From: Pseudoalteromonas rubra
GTDB taxonomy: Bacteria > Pseudomonadota > Gammaproteobacteria > Enterobacterales > Alteromonadaceae
Direction: 5' to 3'
DNA: 64,000 bases
Assembly: GCF_005886805.2 (NCBI RefSeq)
Contig: NZ_CP045429.1
Coordinates: forward strand, 3,690,501 to 3,754,500
Shown here: in pieces, positions 39,408-49,700 of the stretch
Layout: each line of letters starts with the position of its first letter
How positions within the stretch are numbered: the stretch's first letter is position 1
Position numbers and translations under genes: made by a program
Notes under the pieces: model-generated
What the model was told of the DNA's origin: nothing
The model's input: the letters and a program-made list of their open reading frames with translations, nothing else
Databases searched by the model: none

Positions 39408-42400
39408 ATGAAAATGACATTGAAAAAGACTCTGCTTGGTATAGCGACACTCGCCTCCTCCTTTGTATCGGCGGCAACATCAGCATCAAACGACTATACC
39501 TTGCTAGAAGCCGATCCCGTCAATCCAATCTCGGTATCGCAAAAAAGCGGGCTTGTTTTTGCCTTAAACATTCCAGACGACCATCTCGAAATTTTTCAAC
39601 CTAAGGACGGCAAACTAACGCAATGTGGCTCCATCAAAGTGGGTATGCGTCCCGTGTCACTCGCTTTGGTATCAGAAACCAGACACAGCGCCTCCTTGTG
39701 GGTTGTCAATCAACTGTCCGACAGTATCAACATCGTTGATGTCGCACTCTCCGATTGTTCTGGCCGGGTTGTTGACACCATCGCAACGGGCGACGAACCA
39801 AAGGATATTATACTCGCCAACACACCAGCCGGTAAGCGGCTACTCGTTACCATGGCCCACCGCGGACAAAACCACCCGGATCCAGGTGCCAGAGATGGCT
39901 TTGATTTAGTCAGAACACCGACACAAAATGCACAGCTTGACCGTCCCGCCGGTCTTGCAGATGTGGTTATTTACCACCCCCAAACGCGTGAAGCAGAACA
40001 GGTCATTAATTTAACAACAACCGCACCACGCGCGATCACTTTGGCACCCGCAGATGCCCAGGGAGTGCACCATCAAGTGTACGTAGCAGGCTATCACACA
40101 GGTAACCGAACATCGGTGGTTGCCGCAGAAACAACTCGAGGCGCCGCCATCGAACACCTGCACCATCTGATGGAACATGGGGACGTTACTGAGGATGCCA
40201 ATGGCTTGCTGGTTGTTACTAAGCCTGACATCAAAATGTATGGCGGTACGCCTGCCGTTAAGGGGATTGGACGCTGTATGCCAGATCCCAGACCTGCGAT
40301 GCAACGTCGACATGAGTTGCAGCTTTGCGCCCAGACCGATCAAAACCACAATCTGATCGCGTTTTTGCCTCAGGACACTGGTCGCGTGACGCCGGAATGT
40401 TCATGCACAGACTCTTCAGGACAAATCCAGCCCGTGATCAGTCAAATGGTGAAGTACTTTGACGATCCAAAGGTGTGCGGCGAGTACTTCGATACCAGCA
40501 TTAACGGCTGCTGGCTGGATCAGGATCCGGCATACAGTCAGGAACAAACTCCGGTTATGGCTTGGAACGATTTAATGAAGTTCACTTTGCCAGACGAGGA
40601 TGTCTTTGCTCTCACTTTCAATGAACAAGGACAGCTCACCGAAGAGCATGCCTTCTCGGGAGTTGGCCATATTTTATACGACATGGCGACTCACCCCAAA
40701 TCAGGGGCTGTCTACGTGGTTAACCAAGACGCAAATAACATGACGCGATTTGAAGGGTTTGGCCACTTCGCAAACTCAACAGTGCGTGGCCGTCTTGCAA
40801 TTAGCCAATTGAGTATTCTGGATCAAGACTCAGTCATGGTGAAGGATCTCAACGACCACTTACAGAAAGAGGTGCATGGCAATAGCTGGAAGCGCTCACT
40901 GGCCTTTCCCGTTGCAATTGATATTACTCATAAAAAAGACCAGAGAGGTCGCTTAGCAAATAATCAAACGCTATTCATAGCCGCGCTGGGTTCTGACAAG
41001 CTAGCCTATGTAGATACCCAAGATCTCGACCGGGACGGTACTTTTAACCGGCATATCAAATCGTTGAATTTGACAAATAAAAGGCAAAATTATGACAGCG
41101 CTATCATGGCCGGACCAGTTGGACTTACCATTGATCATAAACGGCAACGTCTCTACGTTATGGCGCGCTTCAGCAATGAACTGATTGAAGTCGATATCAG
41201 GCGTAAAAAGCCAAAAATAATTGCTCGTCACGCTTTGCACAACCCAGAACCTTTCCTGGTACAAAAGGGCAGATCAACCCTCTACAATGCAACTGAAATG
41301 TCGACCAATGGTGCACAGGCATGTGCCAGCTGCCATATTTTTGGTGACAGCGATAGCCTGGCCTGGGATTTAAGTAATCCGGATGCCAGCACAATTAACA
41401 ACTATGGCCCATTTGTCTCTCCACCTCAGATAGGCTTTGTCTCTGATCTGGCGGTCGATCCATGGCAAACCGATCCTAAACGCGCCGCTGTTAACCCAGA
41501 TTTTAGAGCGATTAAAGGCCCCATGATCACCCAACCTCTGAGAGGCATCGCCAACCACGGTGCAACGCATTGGCGTGGGGACCGGGTTCGCCGCGTTCAG
41601 TTCACCTATGGTGAACAGCCAGATACGGGTGCATTTGACGAACGCAGCTCGATCATAGAATTTGACGAAGCCGTTGTAGGGTTGCTGGGTTCTGAGCAAC
41701 CACTTGAAACCAATAAGTTTGAATATCTGGCCGATTACCTGTTAAAGATCAGCTATCCACCTAACCCAATCCGTAATCTAGACAACTCTCTCACTGAATT
41801 ACAACAGGCTGGCCGTGCTGCGTTTTTCGGCTGTGTCAGCATGACGGATGAACAGTTTGCGAACCGACAGTGTATTGGCACCAATGGTCAGTTGGTTGAT
41901 ATAGACCCACAAACAGAGCAGTGTGAATGCTACGGTAACCCGGTTCGTTACGTCATGGATCGTTTTTCCTACGTAGGAGAATTGGCTGAGGCTTGGTTGG
42001 ATGTTGAAGTCGCCGACAATGCACTCAATGACCGCAATGCAGTTGCCCAGTTACAACAACGTCTGAGCTTGTTAAAAATGGAAGCTCAGATTGTGGGACA
42101 ACTTCAGACTCAGCCGTTATCCAGTCTCGCATTTGCGGGCAACCAAGCTGCTAACAATTATCAGGCACAGGTTTATAACCTGATTCAATTGGATCAAATC
42201 CAGAATTGGCTTGCAGGTCACACTTATCCCGAAGAGCGAGTTGGCCTGTTAGGGTTTATCGATTTTGTTCAGACACTGGATGCTCAGCACAACACCACAG
42301 TGTTAGCTGACTTACTCGATCAACTCAGCTTCACAGATATGCCTACCGAACAACAAGCGCAATTCACCGACCCAACTCAGGTGGTTAGCGCACTGGAGAC

Positions 42401-43745
42401 CCTGTGGGGGGATGCAAACATCAGTCGTCGCCCGGTCATTGATGCCAGATTACCAGCAGGTCAGGAACAAAATATCCTGGGTACCTGTGCGGTCAGACAA
42501 ACAAAAAACAGTTGTGCACTGCGCATTGCCGACAGCTTGACAACATGTCAGGGTTGTCACGTATTGGACCCCCATGCCAATGCCGAGTTTGGTGTCGAAA
42601 AACCGGGACTGTTTGGGACCAGCGGCGAATACTCATTCTCTAATATCCCTCAGGTATTCAAAGTGCCACATCTGAGAAACTTGTATAAGCGGACGGGTAA
42701 ATTCGGTCAGCCCTATGAATTTGATATGTTCGTGGGCCAGAGTGTCTTTGGCATATACAAAGGCGGGTTCTTCGATAGAAATCCGCAGCACGAAGGTGCC
42801 TCGATCCGTGGTTACGGGTATTCTCATGATGGGTCCGCCGACACACTGCATCGCTTTGCGGGGCTTCTGGACTTTTTACGTCGTCCAGCCGGGACACTGG
42901 GTGGCGATGATGTGCGCGGTAACCCAGATGCATTTGATGCCTTTGTGCCACTCAACCCACAACAGTGTTTAACTCAGGTCGCCCATCAGGCCGGTGACTT
43001 CTTTGCCAAGTTAGGCGCAGATAAGTCGACCTTACTACCATTGGCTCTGGCTGCATCCTCAGGTGACAAAACAGCTGCCAAACAAGTCGTCGAGACAGTA
43101 CTGAGCAGTCCTGCTATCCATTCAGATCAACGTTGGCAAACCATTGCTCGCGGCGCATTGCATGCCTTGCAGCAACAAAAACCGGTTACCAGTGCGCTCG
43201 GAGCCCCCATCGTAGAAGCAGTGACTGCATCTTTAGTTTGTCCGAATCCCCCCAGTGCAGAGATGATGCCACTGTGTTTTCAGCTCGGCTCTACCCTTGA
43301 ATATGGCGAGAAAGACGGTGTGTGCTATCCAAGCGGGTTGCTCGAACGCGAAGCTGGCGAAGCATTTATGATGGCATTTGATACCAACCTCAAACCCATG
43401 GTTGGGCGCCAGCTAACGCTAACCAGCGCCCCCTCAGAAACGTTGCTGGCAGACTTCAAAGCTATGACCGCAGCGGCAGCCGAAGGCCATTGTGATCTAG
43501 CGGGTAATAATGGCTTTGGAGGGTATGTGATGACGGTTGCAGCTGCCGAAGCGCCACTTGAGTCAATTGTGGAAACAGATGTGGGGACTGCTCTCACCGT
43601 TAGCCAATTACTTGCCAACCGGGTACCTGCAACCTTTGTGTGTTACCCGCCGAAACCGAATCAGGATGAAGCACGTCGCTCAGTACTGGATCGAGATTCA
43701 GATGGCATTGCTAACGCATTAGATCAGTCCATGGATAGGAATTAA
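39408..43745 (+). CDS. Exported beta-propeller / di-heme cytochrome c peroxidase-like protein
   Basis: 1445 residues from ATG 39408, chosen because it gives a clean Sec signal peptide (MKMTLKKTLLGIATLASSFVSAA); a second ATG lies 6 nt on. The N-terminal ~500 residues contain YVTN/YncE-type propeller blades (WVVNQLSDSINIVDVAL, IATGDEPKDIIL, GAVYVVNQDANNMTRF). The second half is MauG/cytochrome-peroxidase-like, with two covalent haem sites CASCH (Cys639) and CQGCH (Cys1047), PLRGIANHGATHWRGD and FKVPHLRNLYKRTGKFG. The C-terminus ends in a calcium-binding type DRDSDGIANALD repeat. It should sit in the periplasm or on the surface and be matured by the Ccm system. It ends 2 nt before the FAAL-PKS gene, so translation is probably coupled. 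Likely role: oxidation of the cluster product or electron transfer; not provable here. Confidence 0.85.
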   Translation: MKMTLKKTLLGIATLASSFVSAATSASNDYTLLEADPVNPISVSQKSGLVFALNIPDDHLEIFQPKDGKLTQCGSIKVGMRPVSLALVSETRHSASLWVVNQLSDSINIVDVALSDCSGRVVDTIATGDEPKDIILANTPAGKRLLVTMAHRGQNHPDPGARDGFDLVRTPTQNAQLDRPAGLADVVIYHPQTREAEQVINLTTTAPRAITLAPADAQGVHHQVYVAGYHTGNRTSVVAAETTRGAAIEHLHHLMEHGDVTEDANGLLVVTKPDIKMYGGTPAVKGIGRCMPDPRPAMQRRHELQLCAQTDQNHNLIAFLPQDTGRVTPECSCTDSSGQIQPVISQMVKYFDDPKVCGEYFDTSINGCWLDQDPAYSQEQTPVMAWNDLMKFTLPDEDVFALTFNEQGQLTEEHAFSGVGHILYDMATHPKSGAVYVVNQDANNMTRFEGFGHFANSTVRGRLAISQLSILDQDSVMVKDLNDHLQKEVHGNSWKRSLAFPVAIDITHKKDQRGRLANNQTLFIAALGSDKLAYVDTQDLDRDGTFNRHIKSLNLTNKRQNYDSAIMAGPVGLTIDHKRQRLYVMARFSNELIEVDIRRKKPKIIARHALHNPEPFLVQKGRSTLYNATEMSTNGAQACASCHIFGDSDSLAWDLSNPDASTINNYGPFVSPPQIGFVSDLAVDPWQTDPKRAAVNPDFRAIKGPMITQPLRGIANHGATHWRGDRVRRVQFTYGEQPDTGAFDERSSIIEFDEAVVGLLGSEQPLETNKFEYLADYLLKISYPPNPIRNLDNSLTELQQAGRAAFFGCVSMTDEQFANRQCIGTNGQLVDIDPQTEQCECYGNPVRYVMDRFSYVGELAEAWLDVEVADNALNDRNAVAQLQQRLSLLKMEAQIVGQLQTQPLSSLAFAGNQAANNYQAQVYNLIQLDQIQNWLAGHTYPEERVGLLGFIDFVQTLDAQHNTTVLADLLDQLSFTDMPTEQQAQFTDPTQVVSALETLWGDANISRRPVIDARLPAGQEQNILGTCAVRQTKNSCALRIADSLTTCQGCHVLDPHANAEFGVEKPGLFGTSGEYSFSNIPQVFKVPHLRNLYKRTGKFGQPYEFDMFVGQSVFGIYKGGFFDRNPQHEGASIRGYGYSHDGSADTLHRFAGLLDFLRRPAGTLGGDDVRGNPDAFDAFVPLNPQQCLTQVAHQAGDFFAKLGADKSTLLPLALAASSGDKTAAKQVVETVLSSPAIHSDQRWQTIARGALHALQQQKPVTSALGAPIVEAVTASLVCPNPPSAEMMPLCFQLGSTLEYGEKDGVCYPSGLLEREAGEAFMMAFDTNLKPMVGRQLTLTSAPSETLLADFKAMTAAAAEGHCDLAGNNGFGGYVMTVAAAEAPLESIVETDVGTALTVSQLLANRVPATFVCYPPKPNQDEARRSVLDRDSDGIANALDQSMDRN

Positions 43746-43747
43746 GA

Positions 43748-46700
43748 ATGCTAAATCACCCGTGCTTTTCTAAACTGGCAGGCCAGGAGGCGCCTGCTCA
43801 CTTGGTTGAATTACTACAATGGCGCAGCGATAAGTTTGCGTCTCAGCCTGCTTACCATTTTGTGAGCGGGCCAGGCAAACCGGTTCAATCGCTCACCTAT
43901 GGCGAGCTCTTTACGGCAGCGCAACAGCTGGCAGTAAAATTACAGCGTCAGGGGGCATGCAATGAGCGAGTCATCTTGCTCAGCGAACCCGGCCTGGATT
44001 ATATAATCTCCTTTTGGGGCTGTGTATTGGCGGGGGCTATTGCAGTGCCCGCATTCCCGCCAGTTATTGCCAGGTTGGAACAGACCTTGCCCAGGATCGA
44101 AGCGATCATTTGTGACTGCCAGCCAAAATATGCGCTGGCTTCAGACAAACTGTTGAGCAAGCGATCAAAAATCACTACAAAATCAGAGGTTTTTGCTACC
44201 CTAAGCTGGTTGAGTGTACGCGAACCAGCACAGCCCAAACAAGCACAAACCGACTGGCAGCCAGTGGCACCTTCTCCCCATGCCACAGCCTTTTTGCAAT
44301 ATACATCAGGCTCCACTTCCACCCCCAAAGGGGTGGAGGTCAGCCATGCTAACCTTATTCACAACTCACAGGCCATTTTTCAGGCACTAGATGGAGACAA
44401 TACCTTTGTCTCCTGGCTACCGCCTTATCACGATATGGGCCTGATCGGTAACATCATACAAGTTGTATACGGTGGTGGCTGGGGCTACTTTATGGCACCT
44501 AACACGTTTTTGCGTTACCCACAGTTATGGTTAGAGCTCATTTCAACCCATCGCGCGCGCGTCTCTGTGGCGCCTAACTTTGGTTATCAGCATTGCGTCA
44601 ATAAGCTTACTGATGAACAAGTTAACGCTTTGGATTTGAGTTGCTGGCAACATGCACTGTCCGGTGCCGAGCCCGTTCGCTTCGCCACTATCCAGGCATT
44701 TCAGAAACGTTTTGCCCCGGCAGGCTTTTCCGAGGCCACTTTTCAGCCTTGTTATGGCCTCGCAGAGGCTACATTGATCGTGTCCGGCGGTAAGCCAAAA
44801 CACCGCGCGAGAAAACTCAACCTCGACAGCCAAGCGCTGCAAGCTGGACAGGTGCTCACTGCACAGCACCCTTTAAATGCCATTGAATCTGTAGCCTGTG
44901 GCAAAGCAGCACTGGATACCGAGATCGCCATCGTTAACCCAGACAGCTGTGAGCGTGTTTCTGGGCAACGCGTAGGTGAAATCTGGGTGAATGCGCCAGG
45001 CGTTGCCAAAGGGTACTGGCAAAAACCCGACATATCACAAGCCACATTTCATGCTCATATTCGCAATGAAGCTGACAAAACCTATTTGCGCACCGGCGAT
45101 TTGGGATTCATTGACGAACACGGTGAGCTACACATTACCGGCCGAAAGAAAGACCTGATTGTGCTGCGGGGCAAAAACTATTTTCCCAATGACATTGAAA
45201 ACATCGCACAGCAGAGCTACGAAGGTGCCATCGGCAAAGCCATCGCGTTCAGTATTACTATGGCAGGGCAAGAAGAGCTGGTGGTTTTGCTCGAAGCAAA
45301 CACCACCAATGAGGATGCACTGGTAGACCTGGTTGCGCGGGCCCGCCAACGCCTTGCTGAGCCGCCTCTGGCCCTGACACCTTATGCCGTATTAGCAGTA
45401 AAAAGTGGCGCGATACCACAAACATCAAGTGGAAAATTACAACGCTTTCAGGCCAAAGAGTCGTTCTTAACTTTTGCAATGCCTTGCTTATTCGCCAGTG
45501 TTGTCGCGCACGACCTTGAAACCACGGTCGCACAGGACAGCCCTGACAAACAACCCAAAGACTTGCTGCTGAGCCAGTTGGATGCCCTAAAAGCAGAGCC
45601 AGTAGAGGTGACGGCGAGCCCCACATTCGCCGACCTGGCGCTGCAGTTTGACGTGGTTTGCCAGCTGGATAACATGATAAGCACACGCTTTGCCACGCAG
45701 AGCCACCTCTGTGCTCTGTTGCAAAATCCAACTTTGTCGCATTGGCTTGCCCTGCTGGAAACAGCCGACACGAGCTCATCCTCACCTCATCAGAGCATTA
45801 CAAAAACGCAGATCCGTACTCAGCTAATACACCAGCTAGCTCAGCTCACAGGCTTGCCTGCAAGTCATATTAACCTAAACCTTAGCTTTAGTGAGCTGGG
45901 TCTGGACTCAGGCAACAGTGTTAAACTGGCAAAAGCACTCGGGGAAACATTCGGGCTGACACTGTCAGACACATTTGTCTGGGAGGCACCCACTGTCGAG
46001 CAGGCTATTGAACTACTTAGCCAACAATTATCTGGCCCGACTCCAGTTGCAGCGGCTACGCAAACTTCCCATTCACAGTCAGATAACGGAGCCATTGCAA
46101 TCATTGGCATGGCTTGTCGCTTTCCACAGGCCAATGATCTCAGCGAGTTTTGGCAATTATTATGCTCTCAGCGCGATGCCATTACTCAGGTGTCGCCTGA
46201 TCGCTGGCCAGACATGAGTATGGTGAAAACCAAAAGTGGCTATAGTGTTCCCTTGCTTGGTGGTTTCCTCGACCAGGTCGATGGATTCGAACCCCAAATT
46301 TTTGGCATTTCACACCGTGAAGCCAGTAAAATGGATCCCCAGCACCGCTTATTGCTCGAAAACAGCTGGCAGGCACTCGAGCATGCAGGCATTGCTCCTA
46401 AGTCAATTGCAGGCAGCAAAACGGGCGTATTTGTCTCCAGTGGGCCTCAGGAATACTGGCAACTGCAAAGCCAGAATCTCGCAGAGCTGGATATTCACAG
46501 CTGTACCGGCGGCTCTCAAGCCGTTGCCGCAAATAGAATTTCCTATTGTCTTAACTTAACCGGCCCGTCGCTGACAATCGATACTGCCTGTTCCGGTTCC
46601 CTCGTCGCAGTGCATCAGGCCTGTGAAAGCCTGCGCTGCGGCGAATCAACCATGGCACTTGCGGGTGGCGTTAATTTGATGCTTAAACCCGATCTCACCG

Positions 46701-49700
46701 TTGCCTTCACCGAAGCTCAAATGCTATCACCGCGTGGCCGGTGTGCCACATTTGACCAACATGCCGATGGCTATGTCAGGGGTGAGGGGTGTGGCATAGT
46801 TGTCCTGAAGCGCCTGACTGATGCCTTACGTGATGGAGATCCAATTCTGGCACAGATTGCAGGCTCAGCGGTAGGACATGATGGTAAAAGCAATGGTCTG
46901 ACGGCCCCGAACCCGCAAGCACAGCACCAGGTCATCGAGCAAGCGCTCACAAACAGTGGACTCTGTGCGAGTCAGGTTGGGTTGATTGAAGCGCACGGTA
47001 CAGGCACACCTCTTGGCGACCCCATTGAGGCTAAAGTACTGGCTAACATATACAATTCTCGTCAGACGCCAACCAGATGGCTTAGCTCAGTGAAAGCCAA
47101 CATAGGACACCTGGAATCTGCTGCGGGCATCGCCGGCTTGATCAAAGCGGTTATGTGTGTCCAGCACGGCAAAGTCCCCGGCCAGTTACATTGTGCAAAC
47201 CCCACTGAACGGATCGACTGGGAGCATGCTGAACTGACGATCCCAAGCCACACACAAGCCTGGTCAGAAGCGCATAACAACCCCAGAACCGCAGCTGTCA
47301 GTTCTTTTGGCTTTGGCGGCACCATCGCTCATCTGCTAGTGACTCAAGCGCCGGATGATCATCGAGAGTGTGCAGCTCCCGAAACTCCGCAGTTACTTCA
47401 GCTATCTGCACGTACGCCAGCTTCTGTGTCCGCTCAAGCGAATGCAATCAGGCACTTCATCGACCAAAACCCGGATATTACTCTGCCTGATATTTGCCAC
47501 ACACTGTCAGGCGCCAGAGACACTTTTGAGCATCGCTTCAGCACTGTGGTTGACTCAATGCAAGCTTTGTCTCAGGCGTTGAGCGACCTGGAGCAGTCAG
47601 ATCACAGTGTCACTCAGCCCGTAACATCGGACAGTAACAAAGTTGTCTTTTGCTTTTCTGGGCAAGGCAGTCAGTTTACTGCGATGGGGAAAACCCTGCT
47701 CAACCAGCCGGTGTTTAAAAAAACCTTTGCACAATGCAACAGACTGTTCGCCCAGCATGCGCAATGCGAGTTGTCACTGGTCGAGCTATTGCACGAGGAC
47801 ACAGATCCAACCTTGCTGCGCAACACTGCTATTCAGCAGCCTTTAATATTCGCGCTTCAAGCCAGTTTAGACAGCCTCTGGAAAGCACAAGGTGTCACTC
47901 CGGATTTGGTTCTGGGTCACAGCCTGGGTGAAATAGCAGCCATGTATAGCGCACAAAGTTTATCCCTGTCTGATGCCATGCAGCTAGCAATCAAACGTGG
48001 CCACCTGATGGCACAAGCGCCCACTGAGGGCGCCATGCTCGCCTGCTTAGGTGAAGAAAGTGCTCTGACAAAGCTGACTCACACACTCAATGAACACCTC
48101 TGGCTAGCCGCTGATAACGCCCCAGGTAACCGGGTCTTTGCGGGACCACGTGCCCAACTGGAGGCCCTGAAGCAATCACTGCCCATGACAGTAGAAGGCT
48201 CGTGGTTACCAGTCTCCGGTGCGTTTCATACCCCGATGATGGCTGATGCTGCGGCGCAATTGCAGCAGTTTGCAGAGCAGTTCGAGTTTGCCAAACCCGC
48301 CATTCCGGTTATCTCATCGGTCACCTCTGAGATACTCACTCAGCGACCCGATGGCGCGTATTTGGCCAGACAAATGAGGGAACCGGTTCAGTTCAAACGT
48401 GCTGTGGAAAGGGCCTTAGTGCACCAGGGCAAACTTTTTATTGAGTTGGGCCCAGGACGGACTTTGCTTAATTTCGCCTTAAAAACAGCACAAATTAATA
48501 GTCAATCCATTCACGGCTTCCCGTCCATTGTAAAACGTCAGGATGCGTATTCAGCGCAGCTGGTTTCATTGGGAAAACTGTGGCAACTCGGATACCCGGT
48601 AACAACGACCCCACATTCACACTCAACAGGAAAACGTATAAATATGCCATCGTACCAATTTGACAGAGATTCGTATTGGAATCAGCCAGAAACAGCTGAG
48701 CCTGTAGCCCAAACGAGGCCAGCTACCCCACCAGCCGGCCAGGAAAGCTCGCTTATGCAGGCTGCTTTGTCTTTATTCCAATCTCAGTCTGCCGTGCTAC
48801 AAAGCCTTGCAGGTCAGCCTCAATCTACGGCACATGCCATGACTGCCACGCAGGTACAAGCACAAGCAACCTCTTCTCAGAATACTGCGATAACGCAGCC
48901 GGCTCCTGCTGCGCAAGTTAGTCGTGAGTCTAGCCATGCAACATTGGTGTCGTTGCTTGCCTCTATCGCAGGCTGTGCACCAAGCGACATTCATGATAAC
49001 GATAAATTGCATAGCCAGCTGGGGCTCGATTCATTAATGGTGAAACAGCTCACTAAACAACTGAAACAAACGTGGCCCGAACTAAGTCAGTTCAAAGCGG
49101 AACAACTAGAACAGGACCCGAGTGTGGCTGAGCTAGTGGCAATTGTTGATGCGCAGCTAAATCCTCATCCAACTCAGGTAACAGCGTCACTACCGAATGC
49201 CGCGATGAGTTGGCAGGCTCAAGCGCCAGCCCAAGCAGAAGCGACCGAGGAGTCACATACCGTTGTCCCGGAAACTGACTTTGAACAATCGGAGGAGTAT
49301 CAGACTCACATCGCACGTCTCAACATGATCAATGCAATTGGCGAAAACCCCTATGGACGGATCCATCAGGGACTTAACTCTGGCCGGGCAACCCTGAATG
49401 ATGTGGACGTGCTGAACTTTGCCTCATTTAACTATTCTGGTTTATCTAACCACCCGGAAGTCATCGCAGCTACTCAGGCGGCCGTTGCACACTACGGTAC
49501 ATCTCCTTCTGCAACGCCTCTGTTATTTGGCGAAACCCCACTGCATCATGAATTGGAATCCGAAATTGCCGATTACCTGGGCTGTGAGGCCTCTGTGGTA
49601 TTTGCCAGTGGTCACAGCACCAGTGTGGCTGTGATTGGACACATTATGGACAAACAGGACTTGGTGATCCATGACCAGTGGATCCATGACTGTGCGGTAC

